Positions 18,966 to 26,553 of a stretch of 64,000 bases of DNA are shown here, piece by piece. Position numbers and translations under genes: made by a program. The stretch lies in the NCBI RefSeq assembly GCF_946482605.1, contig NZ_CAMLSE010000007.1, positions 186,001 through 250,000 of the forward strand, given 5' to 3'. Position 1 is the first letter of the stretch, and every line of letters begins with the position of its first letter. Below the pieces are notes generated by a model. It was not told the DNA's origin. It worked only from the letters and a program-made list of their open reading frames with translations, and searched no databases. The DNA comes from an uncultured Dyadobacter sp. GTDB lineage: Bacteria; Bacteroidota; Bacteroidia; Cytophagales; Spirosomataceae.

Positions 18966-20579
18966 TTAATACAATTTCTGACGCTGTTGTTTCACTGTTT
19001 CGTCCGTCAGGAACTCGTCGTAAGTCATTAATTTATCCAGCACGCCTTTCGGACCGATTTCGATAATCCGGTTCGCCACGGTGTGAACGAACTGGTGATC
19101 GTGCGAATAGAACAGCAGACAGCCTGTAAAGTCGATCAGTCCGTTGTTCAGGGCAGTAATGGATTCCAGATCAAGGTGGTTGGTAGGATCATCCAATACC
19201 AATGCATTCGCACCCGACAACATCGTGCGCGAGAGCATACAACGGACCTTTTCGCCTCCGGAGAGTACTTTCGCTTTTTTCAGAGACTCTTCGCCCGAGA
19301 ACAGCATCCGTCCCAGGAAGCCACGGATAAAGCTCTCATCCTTTTCCTCCGAATATTGACGCAGCCAGTCAACCAGGTTCAGGTCCACGTCAAAAAATTG
19401 TCCCGGATCTTTCGGAAAGTAAGATTTTGTGATCGTGACGCCCCAGGTATAGTCACCTTTGTCGGCTTTCTGAACTTCACTGATAATGTCAAAAAAAGCA
19501 CTGATTGCCATCACATTGCGACTCACAAATGCAATTTTATCGCCTTTATTGACTGTAAAACTTACATTATCGAACAGCTTGGTGCCGTCTTCAGCGGTTT
19601 TGGAAAGTCCCTCCACACGCAAAAGCTGATCTCCCACTTCGCGTTCCGATTTGAATGCGATATAGGGATACTTTCGCGAAGAAGGTTTGATATCGTCAAT
19701 GGTGAGTTTTTCCAGCAGTTTCGCCCGCGAAGTTGCTTGTTTTGATTTCGAAGCATTGGCACTGAAACGGCGGATAAAATCCTCCAATTCCTTGCGCTTC
19801 TCTTCCGACTTTTTGTTGGATTCCTGGCGTTGCTTCAATGCAAGCTGGCTCGACTGGTACCAGAAGGAATAGTTGCCCGAGAACATCTGCACTTTGCTGA
19901 AATCGATATCCACCACGTGCGTACAAACCTCGTCGAGGAAGTGACGGTCGTGAGAAACAACGATCACTGTATTTTTGAAATCTGCCAGGAAGTTTTCCAG
20001 CCAAAGTACTGTTTCGACGTCGAGGTTGTTGGTTGGCTCATCGAGCAGCAGTACGTCGGGATTACCGAACAGTGCCTGGGCTAGCAGAACCCGTACTTTA
20101 TCGTTCGAGTTGAGGTCGCTCATCATGGTGTGGTGCAAATCTTCCGCAAGTCCCAGCCCACTGAGGAGTTGAGCCGCTTCGGTCTCAGCCTCCCAGCCAT
20201 TCAGGTCTGCAAACTCCGCTTCCAGTTCCGCCGCTTTCTCTCCGTCTGCATCGGTAAACTCCTCTTTCTCGTAAATCGCTTCACGCTCCTTCATGACCTT
20301 GTACAAGCGTTCGTGTCCCAAAATCACGGTATCCATCACCGAATAAGCGTCGAACTCAAACTGATCCTGTTTCAGGAATGTCATCCGTTCGCCCGGGTTC
20401 ATGCTTACATTTCCCGTCTGCGGCTCGATTTCACCCGAAAGAATTTTTAAAAAAGTAGATTTCCCGGCTCCATTGGCGCCTATTACGCCGTAACAGTTAC
20501 CTGGGACAAATTTTATATTTACTTCATCGAACAATACCCTTTTACCGTATCGCAGCGATACGTTCTGAACCGTAATCAT
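18966..20579 (-). CDS. ABC-F family ATPase (YbiT-like) with degenerate second nucleotide site
   Basis: A 537-aa soluble protein with two ABC domains and no membrane part, the ABC-F architecture of ribosome-bound translation factors. NBD1 has an intact Walker A (GANGAGKS, 34-41), Walker B (VLLLDEPTNNLD, 176-187) and H-switch, but its signature is degenerate (DLNSNDKVR). NBD2 has an intact signature (VLSGGEKVR, 438-446). Its Walker A has become FVSRNVMAISAFF (351-363) without GKS/T, and its Walker B reads VLDDP with Asp in place of the catalytic Glu. The linker (about 245-300, RFSANASKSKQATSRAK) matches the family tRNA-contacting arm. Only one composite ATP site should be competent. It is monocistronic, with a TAATTTTG promoter core at 20610-20617. 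Confidence 0.92.
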   Translation of the reverse strand: MITVQNVSLRYGKRVLFDEVNIKFVPGNCYGVIGANGAGKSTFLKILSGEIEPQTGNVSMNPGERMTFLKQDQFEFDAYSVMDTVILGHERLYKVMKEREAIYEKEEFTDADGEKAAELEAEFADLNGWEAETEAAQLLSGLGLAEDLHHTMMSDLNSNDKVRVLLAQALFGNPDVLLLDEPTNNLDVETVLWLENFLADFKNTVIVVSHDRHFLDEVCTHVVDIDFSKVQMFSGNYSFWYQSSQLALKQRQESNKKSEEKRKELEDFIRRFSANASKSKQATSRAKLLEKLTIDDIKPSSRKYPYIAFKSEREVGDQLLRVEGLSKTAEDGTKLFDNVSFTVNKGDKIAFVSRNVMAISAFFDIISEVQKADKGDYTWGVTITKSYFPKDPGQFFDVDLNLVDWLRQYSEEKDESFIRGFLGRMLFSGEESLKKAKVLSGGEKVRCMLSRTMLSGANALVLDDPTNHLDLESITALNNGLIDFTGCLLFYSHDHQFVHTVANRIIEIGPKGVLDKLMTYDEFLTDETVKQQRQKLY

Positions 20580-20609
20580 CTGAAAATTGATTATTTATGA
20601 ATGAGACCG

Positions 20610-20617
20610 CAAAATTA
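20610..20617 (-). promoter_or_regulatory. Bacteroidota -7 element (TAATTTTG) before the ABC-F gene
   Basis: An exact TAnnTTTG core on the minus strand about 30 bp upstream of the ABC-F start codon at 20579. A -33 TTTG is not evident. Confidence 0.4.
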
Positions 20618-20659
20618 AGAAAATCGGTCTTATTTAACATCCTTGTGTAAACTAAAACC

Positions 20660-20690
20660 AAACAAAACAGGCCGGTATCCACCGGCCTGC
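20660..20690 (-). terminator. Intrinsic terminator of the beta-propeller gene
   Basis: CAGGCCGGT (20668-20676) and ACCGGCCTG (20681-20689) form a perfect 9-bp stem with a 4-nt loop. Read on the minus strand it is followed by TTTTGTTTGG, as expected for a terminator after the gene ending at 20714. Confidence 0.85.
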
Positions 20691-20713
20691 CATTCCAATC
20701 ACAAAATATTTAC

Positions 20714-21988
20714 TCAGGGAATCACACGCAAGGTATGCGCGCCCTTGGCCACGCTCACGCGCGCGCCCTGCTTTTTCAGCGATGGAGCGTCGCCTTTTGT
20801 TACAGTCCAGAATTCCACCCCGCCATTGCCGCTGCCATATTCCAGGTATTCGAATACAGAAACAGCCAGATTAGCGCCGTCCTTATCAAATGCTACGCTC
20901 TGCGGATAGATTCCGTCGAACGGGTAATCCGCTACTTTTGTCAACGCGCCTGTGGCCGCTACCTTGTAAAGCGAGAGTGAAGCGCCCGTCCCTGCACCCG
21001 CTTCGGCCCATGGCGAACCGCTTTTGCCTGCATTAACGGTCACCAGCGTCGACCCGTCAGGGCTGATGGCGAAAGAACCTGCATTGGCTCCCACAGGCAC
21101 CTGGCCCGAAACCTTATGTTCCACAGCGCCGTCCATTGAAAAGTCGACTACCAGGACTTCCCCTTCACCAGCGGCTTTCCCGGCGGTGCCCTTGGTGTCC
21201 AGTACGAAATAATGCTTGCCATCCGCGGAAAACCTGCCAAACGAAGGCTCCGTACCCACTTTGACAGGCTTGCCTACCATTTCGACATTTTTGAGCTTAC
21301 CTGCCTCGCGAATCACCTTATATAATCCAACCTCGTTGGAGTTGTCCAATGTGAATGCAATGAAGTCGCCCGAAGGATGCCATGAAATGTCTATGATCTT
21401 GTTGGCTGTATCGATTGCTGCGGGCAGGTTCAGAAACCTCGCCGGCTTGCCATCCGGTCCCGCCTCAATGAAAACCAACTCCTTACCGGCCTCGCTGGTC
21501 GACAGGATGAGTTCATTTTTGTTGACGTCAATGGATGTAGGCTTTTTACCCACCGGAAAACCGAATTTAGCTTTCGGCGCGGCCAAATTGGTGATATCTA
21601 CAACAAATAGCTTTTCTCCCGCCGGAAAATCCTTGGCAGGGTCCTTGTACTCCCCCACTCCATCTTCCGGCCGGATCCGGTTTTCAAGCACATAGGCCAG
21701 TCCGCCTGTTGCGGGAACGGCCAGTGTTTTGGAATAACCCAGCGCCGAATTGGATACCAATGCGCTCCCCAATCCCTTACTTCCCCTTTCAACCGGGAAC
21801 TTGATTGTTGTCAACTGATCTTTCGATGTGTTGTCTCTTAATAGCTTTCCATCAACCAATGCCGATGCTGCCATATCAGCATCAGAAACTACAACCAAGC
21901 CGCGGGCATTGAAGCTAATGGGCGATTGGGCCATCGATGGAACACCTCCCAGCGCAGCCAAACCAGCAAATAATGCAACTTTTTTCAT
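20714..21988 (-). CDS. Exported beta-propeller protein of unknown function
   Basis: A 424-aa protein starting at the ATG at 21988 (MKKVALFAGLAALGGVPSMAQ), which is a clear Sec signal peptide; the 16 in-frame codons upstream are not needed. The mature part repeats strand patterns such as ISWHPSGDFIAFTLDN, FGRFSADGKHYFVLD, FAISPDGSTLVTVN and SVAFDKDGANLAVSV, the hallmark of a seven-bladed propeller of the lactonase/WD40-like type. No catalytic residues can be assigned. It is expected in the periplasm or outside. It is a single gene between rpsT and the ABC-F gene and has its own terminator. Confidence 0.8.
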   Translation of the reverse strand: MKKVALFAGLAALGGVPSMAQSPISFNARGLVVVSDADMAASALVDGKLLRDNTSKDQLTTIKFPVERGSKGLGSALVSNSALGYSKTLAVPATGGLAYVLENRIRPEDGVGEYKDPAKDFPAGEKLFVVDITNLAAPKAKFGFPVGKKPTSIDVNKNELILSTSEAGKELVFIEAGPDGKPARFLNLPAAIDTANKIIDISWHPSGDFIAFTLDNSNEVGLYKVIREAGKLKNVEMVGKPVKVGTEPSFGRFSADGKHYFVLDTKGTAGKAAGEGEVLVVDFSMDGAVEHKVSGQVPVGANAGSFAISPDGSTLVTVNAGKSGSPWAEAGAGTGASLSLYKVAATGALTKVADYPFDGIYPQSVAFDKDGANLAVSVFEYLEYGSGNGGVEFWTVTKGDAPSLKKQGARVSVAKGAHTLRVIP

Positions 21989-22038
21989 AGAAAAGAATTT
22001 AAGTTTTAGGTGGTTTAACAATTTGACACATATCAAAA

Positions 22039-22073
22039 GAACCTTGCAAGGTCATTTATACCCTGCAAGGTTC
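22039..22073. repeat. TGCAAGG palindrome
   Basis: AACCTTGCA (22040-22048) pairs with TGCAAGGTT (22064-22072), with additional pairing inside. It lies in the spacer between rpsT and the propeller gene, upstream of the latter and after the rpsT terminator, so it is not needed as a terminator. A related palindrome sits at 28134-28167. Confidence 0.6.
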
Positions 22074-22104
22074 CTAACATAATCGGCAATATACAACAAA
22101 AAAG

Positions 22105-22133
22105 AAAACCCCGGCAAATGCTTACCGGGGTTT
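22105..22133 (-). terminator. Intrinsic terminator of rpsT
   Basis: On the minus strand AAACCCCGG pairs with CCGGGGTTT around an 11-nt loop and is followed by TCTTTTTTG. It lies 22 bp after the rpsT stop. Confidence 0.88.
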
Positions 22134-22154
22134 AAATTTCACGCGTAGAAAAAA

Positions 22155-22418
22155 TTATGCTGCAACAGCCAATCTGTTGACGAATTTCGCCAATTTAGAT
22201 TTCTGGTTGGAAGCTTTTTTCTTGTGGATGATATTTTTCTTTGCCAAACGATCCAACATTGAGGATACAGTTTTGTAAACATCAACAGCTACTGCCTTGT
22301 CAGTCGTTTCACGCAATTTCTTGATGTATGAACGTGTGGTTTTGTGCTGGTAACGATTACGCAAACGCTTAGTCTCGTTAGCGCGAATTCTTTTTAAAGC
22401 TGATTTATGATTTGCCAT
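22155..22418 (-). CDS. rpsT: 30S ribosomal protein S20
   Basis: An 87-aa, strongly basic helical protein that binds 16S rRNA early in small-subunit assembly. [21 protein letters not shown] is the family N-terminus, and the length is normal. It is monocistronic: it has a good promoter (22456-22487) and its own terminator. Confidence 0.97.
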   Translation of the reverse strand: MANHKSALKRIRANETKRLRNRYQHKTTRSYIKKLRETTDKAVAVDVYKTVSSMLDRLAKKNIIHKKKASNQKSKLAKFVNRLAVAA

Positions 22419-22455
22419 TGGTAATGAATATTTTTCTATTTCTCATTTCGGTCTG

Positions 22456-22487
22456 CAAAAATAGAAATTGCTTCTCAAAACGCCAAA
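22456..22487 (-). promoter_or_regulatory. Promoter of rpsT (TTTG-N20-TATTTTTG)
   Basis: On the minus strand TTTG (22484-22487) is followed after 20 bp by TATTTTTG (22456-22463), a complete match to the Bacteroidota sigma-ABfr consensus. The start of transcription would be about 30 nt before the rpsT ATG. Confidence 0.65.
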
Positions 22488-22521
22488 TTTCCTTTCAAAA
22501 TATATTTAAACTAAAATAAAC

Positions 22522-23325
22522 CTACTTAGGCATACGCTGCACATCGGAAGCCAGGTACTCCTCTATCCGCGATTCGAGCTCGTTGTAAGGGATGTTGCTA
22601 TGCAGCTCACCTTCAACTGCCAGTGATATTTTACCGGTTTGTTCCGATATCACGATAACAATCGCGTCCGTCGCCTCGCTCATACCCATGGCTGCCCGGT
22701 GCCGGAAACCCAGCGAGGAGGGTACATCCACCCCGTCGGCGACGGGGAGTACACAACGGGCGGCTTTCAGTACGCCATCCACAATGATCACTGCACCATC
22801 ATGCAGCTCGCTATACTGATTGAACAACGAAACCAGCAAAGGCTTGGAGACCCTCGCATCGAGCATTTCACCGGTTTCGACATATTTGCCAAGGTCGTCC
22901 CGCTTGTTCAACACGATCAATGCACCTGTAAAATTGGCTGCAATGGTCCGGCTCGCATCGATCACTTCTTTCAGGTTCTTGACCTTAAAGTCCAGCATTG
23001 AACTCCCTATAATCTTTTTAAGGAAACCATTATTAGTGTAGATCGTGGATTTCCCGATAATCAAAAGGAAACGCCTGATTTCCTGCTGGAAGATGACGAT
23101 CAAAGCCACAGCCCCAACGCCCATGAAGTATTGCAGGATTGCCGTAAGTAAACCCAGCCCCAGTCCCTTTACAACCAGATAGAAAACGTAAACAAACAAA
23201 TATCCCAGAAAAACCCGGCTAGCAATACTTCCACGAACGAGGGTATATACCTGATAAAGAAGAATGGACACTAAAAAAACATCCAGGATATCAGCCCAGT
23301 TGATGTTCAGAAAACCCACGCGCAT
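22522..23325 (-). CDS. cdaA: Diadenylate cyclase CdaA
   Basis: Condenses two ATP into the second messenger cyclic di-AMP. The 267-aa membrane protein has about three N-terminal helices (ILDVFLVSILLYQVYTLV, FLGYLFVYVFYLVVKG, MGVGAVALIVIFQ) and a C-terminal DAC domain. The catalytic motifs are intact: ELHDGAVIIVDG (DGA) and GFRHRAAMGMSE (RHR). It follows folP by 37 bp, the usual Bacteroidota order. No c-di-AMP phosphodiesterase gene lies in this window. Confidence 0.95.
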   Translation of the reverse strand: MRVGFLNINWADILDVFLVSILLYQVYTLVRGSIASRVFLGYLFVYVFYLVVKGLGLGLLTAILQYFMGVGAVALIVIFQQEIRRFLLIIGKSTIYTNNGFLKKIIGSSMLDFKVKNLKEVIDASRTIAANFTGALIVLNKRDDLGKYVETGEMLDARVSKPLLVSLFNQYSELHDGAVIIVDGVLKAARCVLPVADGVDVPSSLGFRHRAAMGMSEATDAIVIVISEQTGKISLAVEGELHSNIPYNELESRIEEYLASDVQRMPK

Positions 23326-23362
23326 AAGAAAGGTGATATTTTTGAGCGACTAAATTACTATT

Positions 23363-24214
23363 TTAATTTGGATAGTTACCGGCGGCCATCCAGAGTTTTA
23401 CGGCTTCCACCGCAGGCCTGACATCATGTACGCGCAGGATCGAAGCGCCTTGCTGTAACGCAAGTGTGTTCAGCACCGTTGTACCATTCAACGCTTCATC
23501 GGCTGAAATATTCAACGTTTTATAAATGGTTGTCTTCCTGGAAATCCCGGCAAGGACCGGATAACCCAGCAGCCCGAATTCGCTCAAATGACGCATTAAA
23601 ACGAAGTTCTGAGGAATGCTCTTCGCAAAACCAAACCCGGGATCGATGATCAGATCCGCAACGCCCTTCGCCCGCAACAGGTCTGCCTTCCGTTTCAGAT
23701 CACGCAACACATCTGGGACAAGCTGATGATAGTCAGTCAATTGATTCATGGTTTGAGGCGTACCTCTCATATGCATGAGTATATAGGGTACGCGCAGCCG
23801 CGCGACGGTATCGAACATTTCGTTGTCCAGCGTTCCGCCGGCGACATCATTGACAATGTGCGCACCGCTCAGAATGCCCCGCTCGGCCACAACCGCCCGA
23901 AAGGTATCAACAGAAATGACCAATTCGGGAAAATACTTAGCAAGTGGCGTCACAGCGGACTCAATCCGGTCGCTTTCTTCCTGCGGGTCTACCTCGCGTG
24001 CGCCCGGGCGGGTGGAGTAGCCTCCGATATCGATCATCCCGGCTCCTTCAAGAAGCATTTGACCTGCCCGCCCGACGATCTCGTCATCCGATCCGACCCT
24101 GCTGCCGGAGAAAAAGGAATCAGGGGTTACATTGAGAATTCCCATGACAACAGGCTCCGACAGGTCGAGGAGTCTGCCCCGGATATTGAGCGTTTTTTTA
24201 CTAACTTGCAACAT
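23363..24214 (-). CDS. folP: Dihydropteroate synthase
   Basis: Joins dihydropterin pyrophosphate with p-aminobenzoate in folate synthesis and is the target of sulfonamides. The 283-aa TIM-barrel protein shows MGILNVTPDSFFSGSR, IDIGGYSTRPGA, NDVAGG, LMHMRGTP and DLIIDPGFGFAKS, all family signatures. Its start is 27 bp from the divergent DUF1599 gene, so the two promoters must overlap coding sequence. It is followed by cdaA in the same unit. Confidence 0.96.
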   Translation of the reverse strand: MLQVSKKTLNIRGRLLDLSEPVVMGILNVTPDSFFSGSRVGSDDEIVGRAGQMLLEGAGMIDIGGYSTRPGAREVDPQEESDRIESAVTPLAKYFPELVISVDTFRAVVAERGILSGAHIVNDVAGGTLDNEMFDTVARLRVPYILMHMRGTPQTMNQLTDYHQLVPDVLRDLKRKADLLRAKGVADLIIDPGFGFAKSIPQNFVLMRHLSEFGLLGYPVLAGISRKTTIYKTLNISADEALNGTTVLNTLALQQGASILRVHDVRPAVEAVKLWMAAGNYPN

Positions 24215-24241
24215 AAATTCTTTTCAAAAACAGGCAACGGA

Positions 24242-24844
24242 ATGAATATCAAAGCATTCTCTTCCTACCGTCTGCAAGTCTCTAACTCATTTGAAACAGT
24301 GAAATCCACAGAATCGGAATATCAGGAAATCATTCAGTATTGCCAAGATCTTTTTACAAAAAAAAACAAGGACTACGGAACATCCTGGCGCATCCTTCGA
24401 CTCCCTTCCATTACCGATCAGATCTTCATCAAAGCTCAGCGCATCCGCACGATCCAGGACAAAGGCGTGCAGAAAGTGAATGAGGATGTGTCTTCCGAAT
24501 TCATCGGGATCATTAATTATTGCGTGATGGCGCTGATCCAGATCGCAGCGGCGGAGCAAAAGCAGGACATCGATGATTCAGCATTAACAATTCTTTACAA
24601 TTCTCAGGTGAACGAAGTGAAGGAATTGTTGTTTAATAAAAACCATGACTATGGTGAAGCGTGGCGCGAAATGCGTGTGAGCTCCATGACCGACATCATT
24701 CTCATGAAACTGTTAAGGATCAAACAAATCGAGGACAATCAGGGCCTGACACTCGTATCAGAAGGGGTGATGGCCGGATACCAGGATATTATTAATTATT
24801 CGGTGTTCTGTCTGATCAAATCGAATGCCTTACAAACCAACTAA
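24242..24844 (+). CDS. DUF1599 protein with two tandem repeats of the domain
   Basis: A 200-aa cytoplasmic protein of the DUF1599 family, also described as a nucleotide-modification-associated domain (recalled, not checked). The sequence contains the domain twice: KKNKDYGTSWRILRLPSITDQ (about residues 40-60) then IRTIQDKG, and again NKNHDYGEAWREMRVSSMTD (about 130-150) then IKQIEDNQG, each followed by an IINY-type helix. The ATG at 24242 is chosen because upstream in-frame codons run antisense through folP. It is first in a unit with the DoxX-like gene (39 bp gap) and aroK. Biochemical function is unknown; a role in nucleotide metabolism beside folate genes is a guess. Confidence 0.85.
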   Translation: MNIKAFSSYRLQVSNSFETVKSTESEYQEIIQYCQDLFTKKNKDYGTSWRILRLPSITDQIFIKAQRIRTIQDKGVQKVNEDVSSEFIGIINYCVMALIQIAAAEQKQDIDDSALTILYNSQVNEVKELLFNKNHDYGEAWREMRVSSMTDIILMKLLRIKQIEDNQGLTLVSEGVMAGYQDIINYSVFCLIKSNALQTN

Positions 24845-24883
24845 AAAGAGAATTCAAACCGCTGCATCTATCCCCAGTTTGCA

Positions 24884-25975
24884 ATGAAAATCTTTGCCCA
24901 GATCTCACGAGTTGTTGTAGGATTACTTTTTATTTTTTCCGGCATTATTAAGCTGAACGATCCGATCGGAACGCAGTACAAGCTGGAAGAGTATTTCGAG
25001 GTTTTTGCAACGGACCTTCCCGCATTTCATGATTTTTTCATGGCTCTCGTACCGCTGGCGCTCTATTTTTCAGTTTTCCTTTGTACGGCCGAAGTCGTGT
25101 TAGGTATCGCGCTGCTGGTGGCCTACAAGCCTAAAACAATCTCCTGGCTGCTGCTGCTGATCATTGTCTTCTTCACATTCCTGACTTTTTATTCAGCTTA
25201 TTTCAACAAGGTTACCGATTGCGGTTGTTTTGGGGCTGCGATCAAACTTACCCCCTGGACGTCATTTGGCAAGGATATATTTCTGCTTATACTGATCATA
25301 GTGATCGTCTGGTACCGGAAGCATTTCAAGTCTTATCCCACAGGCATCATCGTTGTGCTATCGACTGTCGCGTCGCTCGCAGTCGCTGTTTATGCATTAA
25401 GACATTTGCCTATCGTAGATTTGCTGCCTTACCGGGTGGGCGCCAGTATTCCCGCTCAAATGAAACCTTCGGAACCATTACGTTATCAGTACATTTTCGA
25501 AAAGGACGGCAAAACGCAGAAATTCGAACAATACCCGAGTGATACTACCCTGGTATTTAAGGAGATGGTTGTTCTTAATGAAGATGCGAAGCCCAAGATC
25601 ACAGATTACAAGGTATGGAATGATGCCGGAGACTTTACAGAAAATACATTTCAGGGCAAAAAGCTGTTCCTGATCATCAAAAGTCTCACGGATATCAATA
25701 CCGCTGCCCTGCCTGATATCAATAAGCTGATCAATGCGGTGAAAAACAAAGGAGTTGAACCGATCATCCTTACTTCCGGCAACAGCGCCGAAATCGACAA
25801 ATTCCTCTCGCAACATCAGCTCACTGCGCCTTACTATTATGTAGACGCAACGGTTCTCAAAACGATTTCCAGGTCCAACCCAGGCCTGTGGCTTTTGAAA
25901 GATGGGGTCGTGAAAGGCAAATGGCATTATAACGACACGCCGGCTGCGGAAGAGGTGCTGGAACTCGTCAAGTAA
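24884..25975 (+). CDS. BT_3928-like DoxX-type membrane protein with thioredoxin-like C-terminus
   Basis: A 363-aa protein. Residues 1-180 hold about five membrane helices starting MKIFAQISRVVVGLLFIFSG followed by IIKLNDPIG, the DoxX/MauE-like pattern. The TDCGCFG motif between helices is typical of MauE-type redox or vitamin-K-reductase-like proteins. The C-terminal soluble half (after VDLLPYRVG) ends in a segment resembling a thioredoxin fold (LFLIIKSLTDIN, VEPIILTSGN, APYYYVDATVLKT) but has no CxxC. It is between DUF1599 and aroK in the standard Bacteroidota order. A role in envelope redox chemistry is an inference. Confidence 0.85.
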   Translation: MKIFAQISRVVVGLLFIFSGIIKLNDPIGTQYKLEEYFEVFATDLPAFHDFFMALVPLALYFSVFLCTAEVVLGIALLVAYKPKTISWLLLLIIVFFTFLTFYSAYFNKVTDCGCFGAAIKLTPWTSFGKDIFLLILIIVIVWYRKHFKSYPTGIIVVLSTVASLAVAVYALRHLPIVDLLPYRVGASIPAQMKPSEPLRYQYIFEKDGKTQKFEQYPSDTTLVFKEMVVLNEDAKPKITDYKVWNDAGDFTENTFQGKKLFLIIKSLTDINTAALPDINKLINAVKNKGVEPIILTSGNSAEIDKFLSQHQLTAPYYYVDATVLKTISRSNPGLWLLKDGVVKGKWHYNDTPAAEEVLELVK

Positions 25976-25996
25976 TGTGACCCGACTTCAAGATTC

Positions 25997-26500
25997 ATGA
26001 AAAACATTATACTCGTCGGAATGATGTCTTCCGGCAAAACCACGCTGGGCAAGAAGCTCGCACGCGCGTTGAACTACCAGTTTGTAGATCTGGACAAATT
26101 GATCGAAAAAGATCAGGGCATGGAGATTTCTTCTATTTTCAAACAGCATGGCGAAGCGTACTTCCGCGAAGTCGAGAGCCGGATATTGAAAGAAACCGCC
26201 TCGCAAAAGGGCATCGTACTTGCCTCGGGCGGCGGGGCACCCTGCTTTTTTGATAACATGGATGTCATCAGGCAAATGGGTATCAGCATTTTTCTGGATG
26301 TTCCGGCCGAAGATCTGGCCAGAAGGATTGAAAATCATGGGAAAGATGATCGCCCGATTCTTTCAGGTACTAATTCGCTGGTGGAAACCCTCCGCTCACG
26401 CATCACCGACCGCCTCCCCTACTATTCCCGGGCCGATCTTACATTGAAGGGCGAGATCGACGTCAGTCACCTCCTCGAAGTCCTGGAACCGCTTTTATGA
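25997..26500 (+). CDS. aroK: Shikimate kinase
   Basis: Phosphorylates shikimate with ATP in the pathway to aromatic amino acids. It has 167 aa. The P-loop is GMMSSGKTT, the shikimate-binding Asp and Arg are in FVDLDKLIE and YFREVESRIL, and the second motif is LASGGGAPCF. It is the last gene of the DUF1599 unit and is closed by a terminator that starts at its stop codon. Confidence 0.95.
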   Translation: MKNIILVGMMSSGKTTLGKKLARALNYQFVDLDKLIEKDQGMEISSIFKQHGEAYFREVESRILKETASQKGIVLASGGGAPCFFDNMDVIRQMGISIFLDVPAEDLARRIENHGKDDRPILSGTNSLVETLRSRITDRLPYYSRADLTLKGEIDVSHLLEVLEPLL

Positions 26501-26528
26501 AAAAAGACCTGCTTGCGCAGGTCTTTTT
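26501..26528. terminator. Intrinsic terminator after aroK
   Basis: AAAAAGACCTGC (26501-26512) pairs with GCAGGTCTTTTT (26517-26528) around TTGC. It is a perfect stem with A and T tails, so it can serve both aroK and the convergent barrel gene. Confidence 0.9.
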
Positions 26529-26553
26529 AGTATGATCTCCATCATTCATCACA

